A stretch of 64,000 nt of DNA from Bradyrhizobium betae (GCF_004123905.1 NZ_MZXW01000021.1:233221-297220); one strand, 5' to 3'. Shown: positions 33,581-41,762, counted from the first letter of the stretch. Notes: a model not told the origin generated them from the letters alone. Program-made: numbers and translations.

Positions 33581-33696
33581 GTCATTGCGAGCGCAGCAAA
33601 GCAATCCACAATCCCTCCGCGGAAGCAGTCTGGATTGCTTCGTCACATCAGCGCAAAATTGCTACGCAATTTTGTCGCGAGCTCCTCGCAGTGACG
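33581..33696. repeat. Dispersed palindromic repeat (family C), extended copy
   Basis: Runs from CGTCATTGCGAGCGCAGCAA to GAGCTCCTCGCAGTGACG. It is about 30 bp longer than the other copies because of an inserted internal palindrome, AAAATTGCTACGCAATTTT. Part of a 350-bp gene-free region. Confidence 0.8.
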
Positions 33697-33744
33697 TGTT
33701 GAGGGAGCGCTGGGCGCCGGCGGACACATGACTCGTAGCTCCTA

Positions 33745-33758
33745 TTGATGTAGATCAA
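33745..33758 (+). promoter_or_regulatory. FixK/Fnr-type box
   Basis: TTGATGTAGATCAA is a perfect match to the Fnr/FixK consensus TTGAT-N4-ATCAA. Its centre is 67 bp before the ATG at 33819, so an activator bound at -41.5 would start transcription near 33793, a plausible 25-nt leader. In Bradyrhizobium such boxes are read by FixK2 or NnrR under low oxygen or denitrification. Confidence 0.65.
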
Positions 33759-33777
33759 CGTCGCCCTGGGCGTCATC

Positions 33778-33813
33778 TGGCTCTCGATCTGTGCGATCGC
33801 AATTCGAGAGCCA
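33778..33813 (+). promoter_or_regulatory. Inverted repeat covering the ribosome binding site
   Basis: Arms TGGCTCTCGA (33778-33787) and TCGAGAGCCA (33804-33813) are perfect over 10 bp with a 16-nt loop. The right arm includes GAGAG, the only Shine-Dalgarno-like stretch before the ATG at 33819. It could be a DNA operator, or, if transcription starts upstream of it, a hairpin that blocks translation. Confidence 0.45.
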
Positions 33814-33818
33814 CGACA

Positions 33819-34244
33819 ATGAATTTCAAATTGTCAGCCGTCGCCATGCTCGCGACGATCGTGCTGGGAGCGATGTCAGGACCGGCGCGAGCTGCATCAC
33901 TGAGCGACGCCGAGGCGACGTTCCTCGACCAGCTCGTCACCGCATCCGTGGTGCTGGAGCAACGATGCGATGGTTACGAGGTCGATGGTGCCGGCGGCGT
34001 TCAACGCGGCGCCCGGCTGCTCGGCAGCCCTGAGGCCGCGATGGCCATGATCGACGCCTATGCTGCGGCCATCAAGGCCAGCGATGGCGAGAGCTACGAT
34101 CCCGGTAAATTCCGCCCTGAAGTGTCCGAGGCGGCGGGCAAAACGTTCAGGCGCGTCCGGGCGGAGTTGATCAGAAATCCGAAGAGGGCCTGCGCCGACT
34201 ATGGCGATGCCAGCGTGGATCGCGGCCTGCTGAGGCGGTATTGA
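33819..34244 (+). CDS. Secreted hypothetical protein
   Basis: A 141-residue protein with a signal peptide (MNFKLSAVAMLATIVLGAMS, cleavage near ARA-A). The mature part is about 115 residues, helical by composition, with two Cys (EQRCDGYEV and KRACADYGD) that may form a disulfide, and the phrase DAYAAAIKASDGESYDPGKF. I recognise no named family. The FixK/Fnr box upstream suggests induction at low oxygen, and the hairpin over its ribosome binding site suggests a further control. The protein likely resides in the periplasm. Confidence 0.78.
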   Translation: MNFKLSAVAMLATIVLGAMSGPARAASLSDAEATFLDQLVTASVVLEQRCDGYEVDGAGGVQRGARLLGSPEAAMAMIDAYAAAIKASDGESYDPGKFRPEVSEAAGKTFRRVRAELIRNPKRACADYGDASVDRGLLRRY

Positions 34245-34265
34245 TAAGCGCGCGCTGGCGCCACT

Positions 34266-34352
34266 CGTCATTGCGAGCGCAGCGAAGCAATCCAGAAACC
34301 CTCCGCGGAGGCGGTCTGGATTGCTTCGTCGCAAAGGCTCCTCGCAATGATG
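34266..34352. repeat. Dispersed palindromic repeat (family C)
   Basis: CGTCATTGCGAGCGCAGCGA to GGCTCCTCGCAATGATG with the inner pair GCAATCCAGA / TCTGGATTGC. It lies between two convergent genes and may help end both transcripts. Confidence 0.85.
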
Positions 34353-34398
34353 TGCTGAGGCGGTGCGGCTGCGGTTCGCGGAGGCGAAGGAACGTTCG

Positions 34399-35073
34399 CT
34401 AGCCGTCGCCGATGCGCTTGAGATAATCCTCCTTGCTGAACTGCATATGATCCACACACAGCTGCGCCAGCGCCCAGCTGTCGCGGCCCTTCAGCAGCTC
34501 GATCATCAGTTCGTGCTGGCGGCGCGACTGCGCGAGCCCGTCGCGGTCGGCGAGGTTCTTTGCGCGCATCGGCAGCGTCAGGCTCATATAGTCCTGGAGC
34601 GAGCGGACCAGATAGGGATTGCCGCACGCCGAGAACAGCGCGACGTGAAAGGCGTCATTGGCTTCGTGGATGCCGCGCAGGTCGCGGATATCAGCCTTCG
34701 CGCAATACTCGCGTTGCAAGGCGGAGAGCTCGTCGATCAGGCTTTGCGGCGCGGGCAGGGGGATCATCAGCGCGGCTTGCCGCGTCAGCATCTCCCGCAC
34801 CTCGTAGATCTGCCGGACCTCGTCGGCCGAATAGAACCGCACGGTGGCGCCGACATTCTTCTCGCGGCGGACGATGCCGCGCCGCTCCGCGTCCACCAGC
34901 GCCTGGCGCACGAAGTGCCTGGAGGTGCCGTAGCGCGACATCAGCGCGTCTTCGGTCAGGCGCGCGCCCGGCGGCAGGCGGCCGAAGATGATGTCTTCTT
35001 CCAGCCGCGCGACGACATCGTCCGGATCGTCGCGGCGGACCGGTAGGACGTCTGCGGTGCGAATGTCGGACAT
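34399..35073 (-). CDS. GntR-family regulator (FCD/FadR subfamily)
   Basis: A 224-residue regulator. Residues about 15-80 are the GntR winged helix (GARLTEDALMSRYGTSRHFVRQALVDAERRG split by the usual turn) and about 90-215 form an all-helical FCD ligand domain (EVREMLTRQAALMI, IHEANDAFHVALFSACGNP, RQHELMIELL). The FCD metal-binding Asp/His set is present. It is divergent from the IlvD-type dehydratase gene, and the intergenic region has matching 12-bp inverted arms with TTGTCAA cores, good operator candidates. It probably represses the dehydratase-TRAP operon until a sugar acid is present. Confidence 0.92.
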   Translation of the reverse strand: MSDIRTADVLPVRRDDPDDVVARLEEDIIFGRLPPGARLTEDALMSRYGTSRHFVRQALVDAERRGIVRREKNVGATVRFYSADEVRQIYEVREMLTRQAALMIPLPAPQSLIDELSALQREYCAKADIRDLRGIHEANDAFHVALFSACGNPYLVRSLQDYMSLTLPMRAKNLADRDGLAQSRRQHELMIELLKGRDSWALAQLCVDHMQFSKEDYLKRIGDG

Positions 35074-35128
35074 GCCCTCAGCCTCCGGCGCGCCTCGCCG
35101 GTCCGTCTTGTGGAGCAGGGAGAGCCTC

Positions 35129-35205
35129 GATTGTCAATAATTTGTGTCAGCAAGCGCCGTCAGAAGCAGAAAGGGCGACGATTTAGCCCTATCTTATTGA
35201 CAATC
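35129..35205. promoter_or_regulatory. Candidate GntR operator pair
   Basis: GATTGTCAATAA (35129-35140) and TTATTGACAATC (35194-35205) are exact reverse complements separated by 53 bp in the region between the GntR and dehydratase genes. FCD-type GntR sites commonly have TTGT/ACAA cores. The spacing is near five DNA turns, so a repressor could bind both arms and loop the promoter. Confidence 0.55.
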
Positions 35206-35247
35206 AGGGGGCAGGCTGTACCACAATGGTAAGCTGGAAGGAGTGGC

Positions 35248-36963
35248 ATGATGACGAGTGGGTTGCGCAAGGGTCTGACGAGCTATGGCGATGCCGGCTT
35301 CTCGCTGTTCCTGCGCAAGGCGTTCATCAAGGCCATGGGCTATTCCGACGACGCGCTGGAGCGCCCGATCGTCGGCATCACCAACACCTACAGCGATTAC
35401 AATCCCTGCCACGGCAACGTTCCTCAGATCATCGAGGCCGCCAAGCGCGGCGTGATGCTGTCGGGTGCGATGCCGTTCGTGTTCCCGACCATCTCGATCG
35501 CCGAGAGCTTTGCGCATCCGACCTCGATGTATCTGCGCAATCTGATGGCGATGGACACCGAGGAGATGATCCGGGCTCAGCCGATGGATTCGGTGATCGT
35601 GATCGGCGGCTGCGACAAGACGCTGCCGGCGCAGGTGATGGCCGCGATCAGTGCCGATTTGCCGACCGTGGTCATCCCCGTGGGGCCGATGGTTGTCGGC
35701 CATCACAAGGGCGAGGTGCTCGGCGCCTGCACCGACTGCCGCCGTCTCTGGGGCAAGTATCGCGCCGGCGAGATCGACGATGTCGAGATCGAGGCGGTGA
35801 ACGGCCGCCTCGCGCCGTCCGTCGGCACCTGCATGGTGATGGGCACGGCCTCGACCATGGCCTGCATGATCGAAGCGATGGGCCTGTCGCTGCCGATGAG
35901 CGCGACGATTCCGGCGCCGCATGCCGAAAGATTTCGTTTGGCGGAAGCGAGCGGCCGGGTTGCGGCCGAGATGGCCAAGACCAAGGGGCCGAAGCCGAGC
36001 GAATTCTTGACGCCGGCCTCCTTCAAGAACGCGCAGGTCGTGCTTCAGGCGATCGGCGGTTCGACCAACGGCCTGATCCATTTGACCGCGATGGCGCATC
36101 GCTCGCCGCATCGGCTCGATCTCGGAGTGTTCGACCAGATCGGCCGCGAGGTGCCGGTGCTGGTCGATCTCAAGCCGTCCGGCGAGCACTACATGGAGCA
36201 TTTCCATCACGCCGGTGGCGTGCCGAAACTTTTGGCGCAGCTCGGCGACCTCGTCGATCTCGACGCCAAGACCATCTCCGGTGAGAGCCTGCGCGATGTC
36301 GTGGCAAACGCGGAAGACGTGCCCGGCCAGGACGCCATCCGTCCGCGCAGCAATCCGATCAAGAAGGAAGGTGGCCTCGCCGTCCTGCACGGCAATCTCG
36401 CTCCGCGTGGTGCCGTCATCAAGCAGTCAGCCGCGAGCCCAAAACTGTTGCAGCACACCGGGCGTGCAGTGGTGTTCGAATCCGTCGAGGACATGACCTT
36501 GCGGGTCGACGATCCCGAGCTCGACGTCACCGCCGACGACGTGCTGGTGCTGCGCAACGCGGGCCCGAAGGGCGCGCCGGGCATGCCCGAGGCCGGCTAT
36601 CTGCCGATCCCGAAGAAGCTGGCGCGCGGCGGCACCAAGGACATGGTGCGCATTTCCGATGCGCGCATGAGCGGTACCGCGTTCGGCACCATCGTTCTCC
36701 ACATCACGCCGGAATCCGCCGTCGGCGGCCCGCTGGCGCTGGTCAAGAACGGCGATATGATCAGCCTTGATGTGGCCAAGCGCAGCATCGAGCTCTTGGT
36801 CGATGCTGCCGAACTCGAACGGCGCCGTGCCGGATTCAAGCCGGCTGCTGCGCCTGAGGAGACGCGGCGCGGCTATGCCTGGCTGTTCAACGAGACCATC
36901 ATGCAGGCCGACGAGGGATGCGACTTCGATTTCATGCAGAGGACTGGGAAGAAGACTGAGTAA
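35248..36963 (+). CDS. IlvD/Edd-family sugar-acid dehydratase
   Basis: A 571-residue [2Fe-2S] dehydratase. Cluster cysteines fit the L-arabinonate/xylonate dehydratase branch: Cys54 (YNPCHGN), Cys122 (GGCDKTLPAQ) and Cys195 (VGTCMVMGTAST), each five residues lower than in the Rhizobium leguminosarum L-arabinonate dehydratase. The C-terminal part has the expected RISDARMSGTAFG. The enzyme removes water from an aldonic acid to a 2-keto-3-deoxy acid. Dihydroxyacid dehydratase IlvD is less likely because of the catabolic setting: a divergent GntR regulator and a TRAP importer 60 bp downstream. The exact sugar acid cannot be read from sequence. Confidence 0.9.
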   Translation: MMTSGLRKGLTSYGDAGFSLFLRKAFIKAMGYSDDALERPIVGITNTYSDYNPCHGNVPQIIEAAKRGVMLSGAMPFVFPTISIAESFAHPTSMYLRNLMAMDTEEMIRAQPMDSVIVIGGCDKTLPAQVMAAISADLPTVVIPVGPMVVGHHKGEVLGACTDCRRLWGKYRAGEIDDVEIEAVNGRLAPSVGTCMVMGTASTMACMIEAMGLSLPMSATIPAPHAERFRLAEASGRVAAEMAKTKGPKPSEFLTPASFKNAQVVLQAIGGSTNGLIHLTAMAHRSPHRLDLGVFDQIGREVPVLVDLKPSGEHYMEHFHHAGGVPKLLAQLGDLVDLDAKTISGESLRDVVANAEDVPGQDAIRPRSNPIKKEGGLAVLHGNLAPRGAVIKQSAASPKLLQHTGRAVVFESVEDMTLRVDDPELDVTADDVLVLRNAGPKGAPGMPEAGYLPIPKKLARGGTKDMVRISDARMSGTAFGTIVLHITPESAVGGPLALVKNGDMISLDVAKRSIELLVDAAELERRRAGFKPAAAPEETRRGYAWLFNETIMQADEGCDFDFMQRTGKKTE

Positions 36964-37026
36964 GGGCTGACAACCAACTAGCGCTCAGACCGCACAAGCG
37001 GCGGGCGACAAAAACAGGGGGAAACG

Positions 37027-38022
37027 ATGATTGCACGATCCATGCGTGGGTTGGTGGCTATTGCCGCCGCACTTTTCGTCACTGGGGCCGGGGCACAGGA
37101 GGTGAAGCATTATCGCTTCGCCTACGACCAGCCGCGCAACACCGGCTATTCCATCGCGGGCGACCTCTTTGCCGACAAGCTCAAGGAATTGAGCAAGGGC
37201 ACCATGATCATCGATCAATATCCCGGCGCGCAGCTCGGGCAGGAGCCGCAGGTGCTCCAGCTCGTGAAGGCCGGCGATGTCGAGTTCGCCATCATTTCCT
37301 CCGCCAACACCGCAACCATCTCGCCGCAGGCCGGCGTGATGTCCTTGCACTTCCTGTTCCGCGACGAGAACCACGTGGTCAAGGGGTTGGCCGATCCAAA
37401 AGTGTTCGAAGCCCTCAAGACCCTGATCGACGAGACCACGCAGGGCCTGCATGTGATCGCAACGGGATCGCAAGGCGTGCGCCACATGTACTCGAAGCGG
37501 GAGATCCACAATGTCGGTGACATCAAGGGCCTGAAGATCCGCGTGCAGGCGACCGCGACCGAGGACACCATGTTCCCCGCCTATGGCGCCCAGACCGTGC
37601 ACATGCCGTTCGGCAGCGTCTACACGAGCCTGCAAACCGGCGTGGTCGACGTCGCCGAGAACAGCATCAACGTCTACCTCGTCAACAAGCACTACGAGGT
37701 CGCCCCTGTCCTGAACATCACCGAGCACGAGGCCAACAACGCGCTGGTGTTCATCTCCGACAAGCTCTGGCAGAGCCTATCGGCCGAGCAGAAGGGCTGG
37801 GTGCAGACCGCGGCCAACGAGATCAGCTCGAAGGAGCCTGCGAAGGCGTTCGACCTGGAGCGGGCCGCGGCCGAGAAGCTGAAGAAGATCGGTGTGAAGA
37901 TCGTCGACAACGTCGACAAGAAGAGTTTTACGGCGATCGCCGATCCCTATCTCGACAAGCTCGCCAAGGATCTCGGCCCGCATGCCGAGAAGATCAAGAA
38001 TTTGATCCGGGCGATCAATTAA
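37027..38022 (+). CDS. TRAP transporter, solute-binding protein (DctP type)
   Basis: A 331-residue periplasmic binding protein with a signal peptide (to about GAGAQE). DctP marks are the arginine-containing segment GLKIRVQATATEDTMFPAYG, the MPFGSVYTSLQTGVVDVAEN stretch and the closing KDLGPHAEKIKNLI. The conserved Arg (IRVQ) normally binds the carboxylate of the ligand, which suits a sugar acid. It is 63 bp after the dehydratase gene and starts the TRAP set that continues with the two membrane subunits. Confidence 0.93.
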   Translation: MIARSMRGLVAIAAALFVTGAGAQEVKHYRFAYDQPRNTGYSIAGDLFADKLKELSKGTMIIDQYPGAQLGQEPQVLQLVKAGDVEFAIISSANTATISPQAGVMSLHFLFRDENHVVKGLADPKVFEALKTLIDETTQGLHVIATGSQGVRHMYSKREIHNVGDIKGLKIRVQATATEDTMFPAYGAQTVHMPFGSVYTSLQTGVVDVAENSINVYLVNKHYEVAPVLNITEHEANNALVFISDKLWQSLSAEQKGWVQTAANEISSKEPAKAFDLERAAAEKLKKIGVKIVDNVDKKSFTAIADPYLDKLAKDLGPHAEKIKNLIRAIN

Positions 38023-38045
38023 GGCGCTTGCCGGAAGACGGTGCG

Positions 38046-38222
38046 CTCCCTCTCCCGCTTGCGGGAGAGGGCAGGGGAGAGGGTCTCTCCGCAATGGGAT
38101 ACTTCCCCAGAGGAAAGAACCCTCACCCGCGTCGCTTCGCCATAGCCGCGGCTCCGCCTCGGCGTCTCTTAAAGGAACGGCCGCCGAAGGCGGCCTATGC
38201 CTCTCCCGCAAGCGGGAGAGGT
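38046..38222. repeat. Family B palindromic repeat inside the TRAP operon
   Basis: The element begins CTCCCTCTCCCGCTTGCGGG and ends CCTCTCCCGCAAGCGGGAGA, 177 bp, longer than the 25574 copy through an internal insert. It occupies the gap between the binding protein and the small membrane subunit. As RNA it would fold into a long stem that could raise the level of binding-protein mRNA over that of the membrane subunits. Confidence 0.75.
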
Positions 38223-38249
38223 GAAGCCAACTCGCAGCCGGGAGCAACA

Positions 38250-38828
38250 ATGCCCATCGCCGACAAACTGCTCGTTCAGCGCCAGCGCCACCTGAAATGG
38301 CGCTGGCTCGACTGGCTCGAGCTTGCGCTGATGATCCTGTGCGGCGTGCTCTGCTTCGGCTTCTCGCTGTCGGTGACCGCCGACATCGTCACCCGCACCA
38401 TTGGCCATCCCTGGCTGTGGCTTCAGGAGGTCACCTCGACATTGTTCATCTACGCGATCTTCGTCGGCACGGCAGCCGCGACCCGGCGCAACGATCATCT
38501 CTATCTCACCGCGATCTCGGAGGCGATGCACGGCACGCCGCGGGTGATCGTCGAGGTCATCATCCGCATGGTCGTGCTCGGCGTCGCCTTCTGCCTGATC
38601 TGGTACGGCTACCAGAATTATCTGCGCGGCTTCGGCAGTTTCCGCCTGCCCTCGGGCACGCCGATCGCGTCGCTCTACGCGATCATCCCGCTGTCGGGCG
38701 TGCTGATCGGCCTCTTCACCATCGAGCAACTCGTCAACGGCCTGCGCAACGGTTTTGACCATCCCGAGCCGCCTGAGGAGGACACGTCCCCCGTCGTCAC
38801 CGAAGCGCAAGTGAGGGCGCAGCCGTGA
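38250..38828 (+). CDS. TRAP transporter, small membrane subunit (DctQ type)
   Basis: A 192-residue protein with four membrane helices (about 20-45, 55-75, 100-120, 140-160), the DctQ plan. Typical are WLQEVTSTLFIYAIFVGTAA after helix 1 and RRNDHLYLTAI. The start MPIADKLL has GGGAG upstream; the frame extends further back only through the repeat. Its stop overlaps the start of the large subunit by GTGA, showing translational coupling. Confidence 0.92.
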   Translation: MPIADKLLVQRQRHLKWRWLDWLELALMILCGVLCFGFSLSVTADIVTRTIGHPWLWLQEVTSTLFIYAIFVGTAAATRRNDHLYLTAISEAMHGTPRVIVEVIIRMVVLGVAFCLIWYGYQNYLRGFGSFRLPSGTPIASLYAIIPLSGVLIGLFTIEQLVNGLRNGFDHPEPPEEDTSPVVTEAQVRAQP

Positions 38829-40165
38829 GCGCACCCATTGTCCTGGCGTTGATGTCGATCTGCTTCCTGTCGTTCGGCTATCTCGGCGTGCCCGTGCCGT
38901 TCTCTCTGATGGCCGGCGTTTTCATCGGCGCGCTCCTGTCCGACGTTTCGCTCGCCGCGATCATCCAGAAGATCTTTGACGGCGTCGATTCCGAGGCGCT
39001 GCTGGCGATCCCGTTCTTCCTGCTGGTCGGCGAGCTCATGAGCTCGGCGAATGTGGTGGTGCGAATAGCCAATCTCTCGGTGTCGCTGGTCGGGCACATC
39101 AGGGGCGGGCTGTCGCAGGTCGTGGTCGTCTTCAGCATGTTCTTCTCGGAGATGTCGGGCTCGACCACGGCCGATGTCGCCGTGATGAGCCGCGCGCTGG
39201 GCGGCCCGATGAAGCGCGAGGGCTACGAGCCCGCCTTCATTGCTGCCATCATCGCATCGGCCTCGACCATCGCGGCGCTGGTGCCGCCGAGCATCACGGC
39301 CGTGGTCTATGGCGCCGTCGGCAACGTCTCGATCGCCGGCCTGTTCATGGCAGGCGTCGTGCCGGGCCTGATGATCGGCTTCGGCCTGATGATCTACTGC
39401 TATTTCTTCGGCCCTTCGGGCCTGCGCAAGCCGCGCGCCCCGCTGCGGCAGGTGGTGTTCGCGGCGGGCGACGCAGCCCTGCCGCTGATGATCCCGGTCA
39501 TCCTGTTAGGGGGCATTTTGACCGGGTGGTTCACGCCGACGGAAGCCGGCGTCGTCGCCGTGGTCTGGATCATCCTGGTCGTGATCCCCGCGCTCAACCG
39601 CGGCCATATCAGAAAGATTCCGTTCGATTTCTGCCTCGCCGGCCTGATCTTCTCGCTGCCGCTGATCACCATCGGCGCCGCCAATGCCTTTGGCTGGATG
39701 CTCGCCTATCTGCGCGGCGCCAGCTACATCGCCGACATGATCACCTCCATCGCGGGCAATGATCCGCATCTGATCATGCTGTTGATGGTGCTGCTGTTCA
39801 CCGTGGTCGGCGACTTCATCGAGCCGGTGCCGACCATCATCATCTTCATGCCGCTGGTCAACACGCTCACGGAAGCCGGCGACATCAACGGCGTGCACAT
39901 GGGCGTGGTGCTGATCGCCACGCTCGCCTTCGGCCTGATCACGCCGCCCTATGGGCTGGTATTGCTGATGGCGTCCAAGTTCGTCGGAGTCAGTTTTGCC
40001 AAGGCGCTGCGCGCGGCACTGCCGATCTACGTCGTGTTCTTCGCCACCATCGCGTTTGCGATCTACTTCCCGAGTGTGGTGCTGTGGCTGCCGCAGAAGG
40101 TGCTGCCGGAATCGGTCGGCTGCTTCAAGTCGCCGGCGGGGACGGGCTACATCTGCCCCAAGTGA
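38825..40165 (+). CDS. TRAP transporter, large membrane subunit (DctM type)
   Basis: A 446-residue protein with about 12-13 membrane segments, starting with GTG that overlaps the DctQ stop by four bases. DctM motifs include IPFFLLVGELMSSANVVVRI, SEMSGSTTADVAVMSRALGGPMKREGYEP, and the mirrored second half GWFTPTEAGVVAV and TPPYGLVLLMASKF. It forms the sodium-driven transport core. The final residues SVGCFKSPAGTGYICPK lie after the last helix. It completes the importer that probably supplies the substrate of the upstream dehydratase. Confidence 0.94.
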   Translation: MSAPIVLALMSICFLSFGYLGVPVPFSLMAGVFIGALLSDVSLAAIIQKIFDGVDSEALLAIPFFLLVGELMSSANVVVRIANLSVSLVGHIRGGLSQVVVVFSMFFSEMSGSTTADVAVMSRALGGPMKREGYEPAFIAAIIASASTIAALVPPSITAVVYGAVGNVSIAGLFMAGVVPGLMIGFGLMIYCYFFGPSGLRKPRAPLRQVVFAAGDAALPLMIPVILLGGILTGWFTPTEAGVVAVVWIILVVIPALNRGHIRKIPFDFCLAGLIFSLPLITIGAANAFGWMLAYLRGASYIADMITSIAGNDPHLIMLLMVLLFTVVGDFIEPVPTIIIFMPLVNTLTEAGDINGVHMGVVLIATLAFGLITPPYGLVLLMASKFVGVSFAKALRAALPIYVVFFATIAFAIYFPSVVLWLPQKVLPESVGCFKSPAGTGYICPK

Positions 40166-40170
40166 ACGTC

Positions 40171-40743
40171 CTAAGTAATGACCTGCTCCACGCGCCATTG
40201 CGGCGCGTCGCAGACGTAGCGAAACGGCGTGCCGTGGCTGTTCTTGAAGTAGCTGCCGCACAGCGCGTTGGCCATCCCCTGCATCACCGCGTCATGGCAG
40301 ACGAACAGGATGTGGTCGCCGGGATGCCGGTCCAGCCAGAGCGAGACGCAGCGCAGTGATCGCTCAGTCATGGCGTCCCAGTTCTCGCCGTCGGCGGGCA
40401 GGATCGAGACGAGGCCCGTTGCCGAATTGACGCCATGCTTGACCATGAGATCCCGGACCGGGAGGCCCTCAAAGCTTCCGAAATCGAATTCGATGATGCC
40501 GGCGTCGATCGTGAGCGGCGCGGAGATCGCGTCCGCGATGATCTCGGCCGTTCGCGCCGCGCGCACCAGTGGGCTTGCGACGATGCGGTTGACGCCGATG
40601 CCGCGCAACATGTCCGCGGCCTCGTGCGCCTGCCGCAGACCGTCCTCGTTCAGAGGGTTGTCGGTCCGGCCCTGGAAAAGTCCCTGCCTGTTCCAGTCGG
40701 TGGCGCCGTGGCGCAGGCCGCAGAAGGAGCGCGCGGGGGTCAC
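40171..40743 (-). CDS. Histidine phosphatase family protein
   Basis: A 190-residue phosphoglycerate-mutase-like phosphatase with the catalytic RHG (LRHGATDWN), a second Arg in VASPLVRAARTAEII and the later His in ILFVCHDAVMQG. It starts with GTG overlapping the stop of the enoyl-CoA hydratase gene (GTGA), so it is co-translated with it. Longer frames upstream are only the shadow of the hydratase. Small proteins of this group act on phosphorylated metabolites such as phosphoglycerate or cobalamin precursors; the substrate is unknown here. Confidence 0.88.
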   Translation of the reverse strand: MTPARSFCGLRHGATDWNRQGLFQGRTDNPLNEDGLRQAHEAADMLRGIGVNRIVASPLVRAARTAEIIADAISAPLTIDAGIIEFDFGSFEGLPVRDLMVKHGVNSATGLVSILPADGENWDAMTERSLRCVSLWLDRHPGDHILFVCHDAVMQGMANALCGSYFKNSHGTPFRYVCDAPQWRVEQVIT

Positions 40744-41534
40744 TTCGACTTGCTCGTGAACTTCTTCACGGCGAGGCGAAACTCCTCCGTGTTCATCGCC
40801 ATGATGATCTTGTGCTCCTCGGCATCGAGTTGCTGTTTTACGGGCGTGGTCGCAGCCTGGTAGACCAGCGACTTGGTGCCTGATATCGCGGCCGGCGGGT
40901 TCTGTGCCAGCCGCTCGGCGAGTTGTCGCGCGGCCGCCTTCAGCTCCGTCGCAGGAACGGTCTTGGCGACAAGGCCCCATTCATGGGCCTGCTGCGCTGT
41001 AAAGCTGTCCTCGGCCAGGAAAATCTGCAGCGCGCGCCGCGAGCCGACCGTGCCGACGATCCCGACCGTCGAGCCGCCATCCGGCGACACGCCAATCTTG
41101 GCATAGGCCGGCGTGAACTTGGCGTCATCAGCGGCGATGCAGAGATCGGTGACGAAGGCGAGGCCCATGCCGGCGCCGGCCGCCGAGCCGTGCACGCTGG
41201 ACAATGAAATCTTCGGCATCCGCCGGATGATCTCGATGAAGGAATGATAGTGCTTCAGGAGTTCGCCGACGACAGGCGTCACCGTGTTGGCCTCGGCCGC
41301 TGCACCGATCGTCTGCAGATCGCCGCCGGCCGAGAAGGCGCGGCCTTCGCCTTCGAGCACCACGACCCTGATGGCGTCATCGCCTTCGATGTAGGACGCG
41401 AGCTGCTCGAGCTTTTGCGCGATCGCAAGGTCGATCGAGTTGAACGCGGCGGGGCGATTGAGCGTGATGGTCGCGATCGGGCCGTCGATCCGCAGCAGGG
41501 CGGGATCATCGGGCTGGGAGACGGGAGCTGGCAT
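40740..41534 (-). CDS. Enoyl-CoA hydratase/isomerase family protein
   Basis: A 264-residue crotonase-fold protein. Oxyanion-hole segments are GRAFSAGGDLQTIG and VHGSAAGAGMGLAF. The hydratase glutamates are not both obvious: the position normally Glu in the second catalytic strand reads AYAKIGVSPDGGST, with Asp/Gly, which is typical of isomerase or divergent members. The start MPAPVSQPDD at 41534 has GGGGA upstream. It is paired with the downstream phosphatase by a 4-bp overlap. The reaction cannot be fixed beyond the family. Confidence 0.88.
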   Translation of the reverse strand: MPAPVSQPDDPALLRIDGPIATITLNRPAAFNSIDLAIAQKLEQLASYIEGDDAIRVVVLEGEGRAFSAGGDLQTIGAAAEANTVTPVVGELLKHYHSFIEIIRRMPKISLSSVHGSAAGAGMGLAFVTDLCIAADDAKFTPAYAKIGVSPDGGSTVGIVGTVGSRRALQIFLAEDSFTAQQAHEWGLVAKTVPATELKAAARQLAERLAQNPPAAISGTKSLVYQAATTPVKQQLDAEEHKIIMAMNTEEFRLAVKKFTSKSK

Positions 41535-41762
41535 CTGAGTAATCCCCGGCAAGAGGTCGATCGTGCGACTAAATCGCAGAAGGCGAGGGGTGACAATCCC
41601 CGCTGACCTCCCTTGCGCAAGCCGGAACGATAGGCTCAAATGGGCGGCCTTGGTTGAGGGACGGACACGAGCGCCGGCTCCTCCCAGGGCAAGCCAAGCC
41701 AGAATCAGCGAGAGAGGAGACGACATGGGTGACGCTCGTGTCTCCGGAAGTGGTCTGTTCCA

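Noticed and set aside
31461..34352. Repeated palindromes as a CRISPR array
   Set aside because: The units are 85-115 bp, internally palindromic, scattered between genes and not regularly spaced with unique spacers; no cas gene is present.
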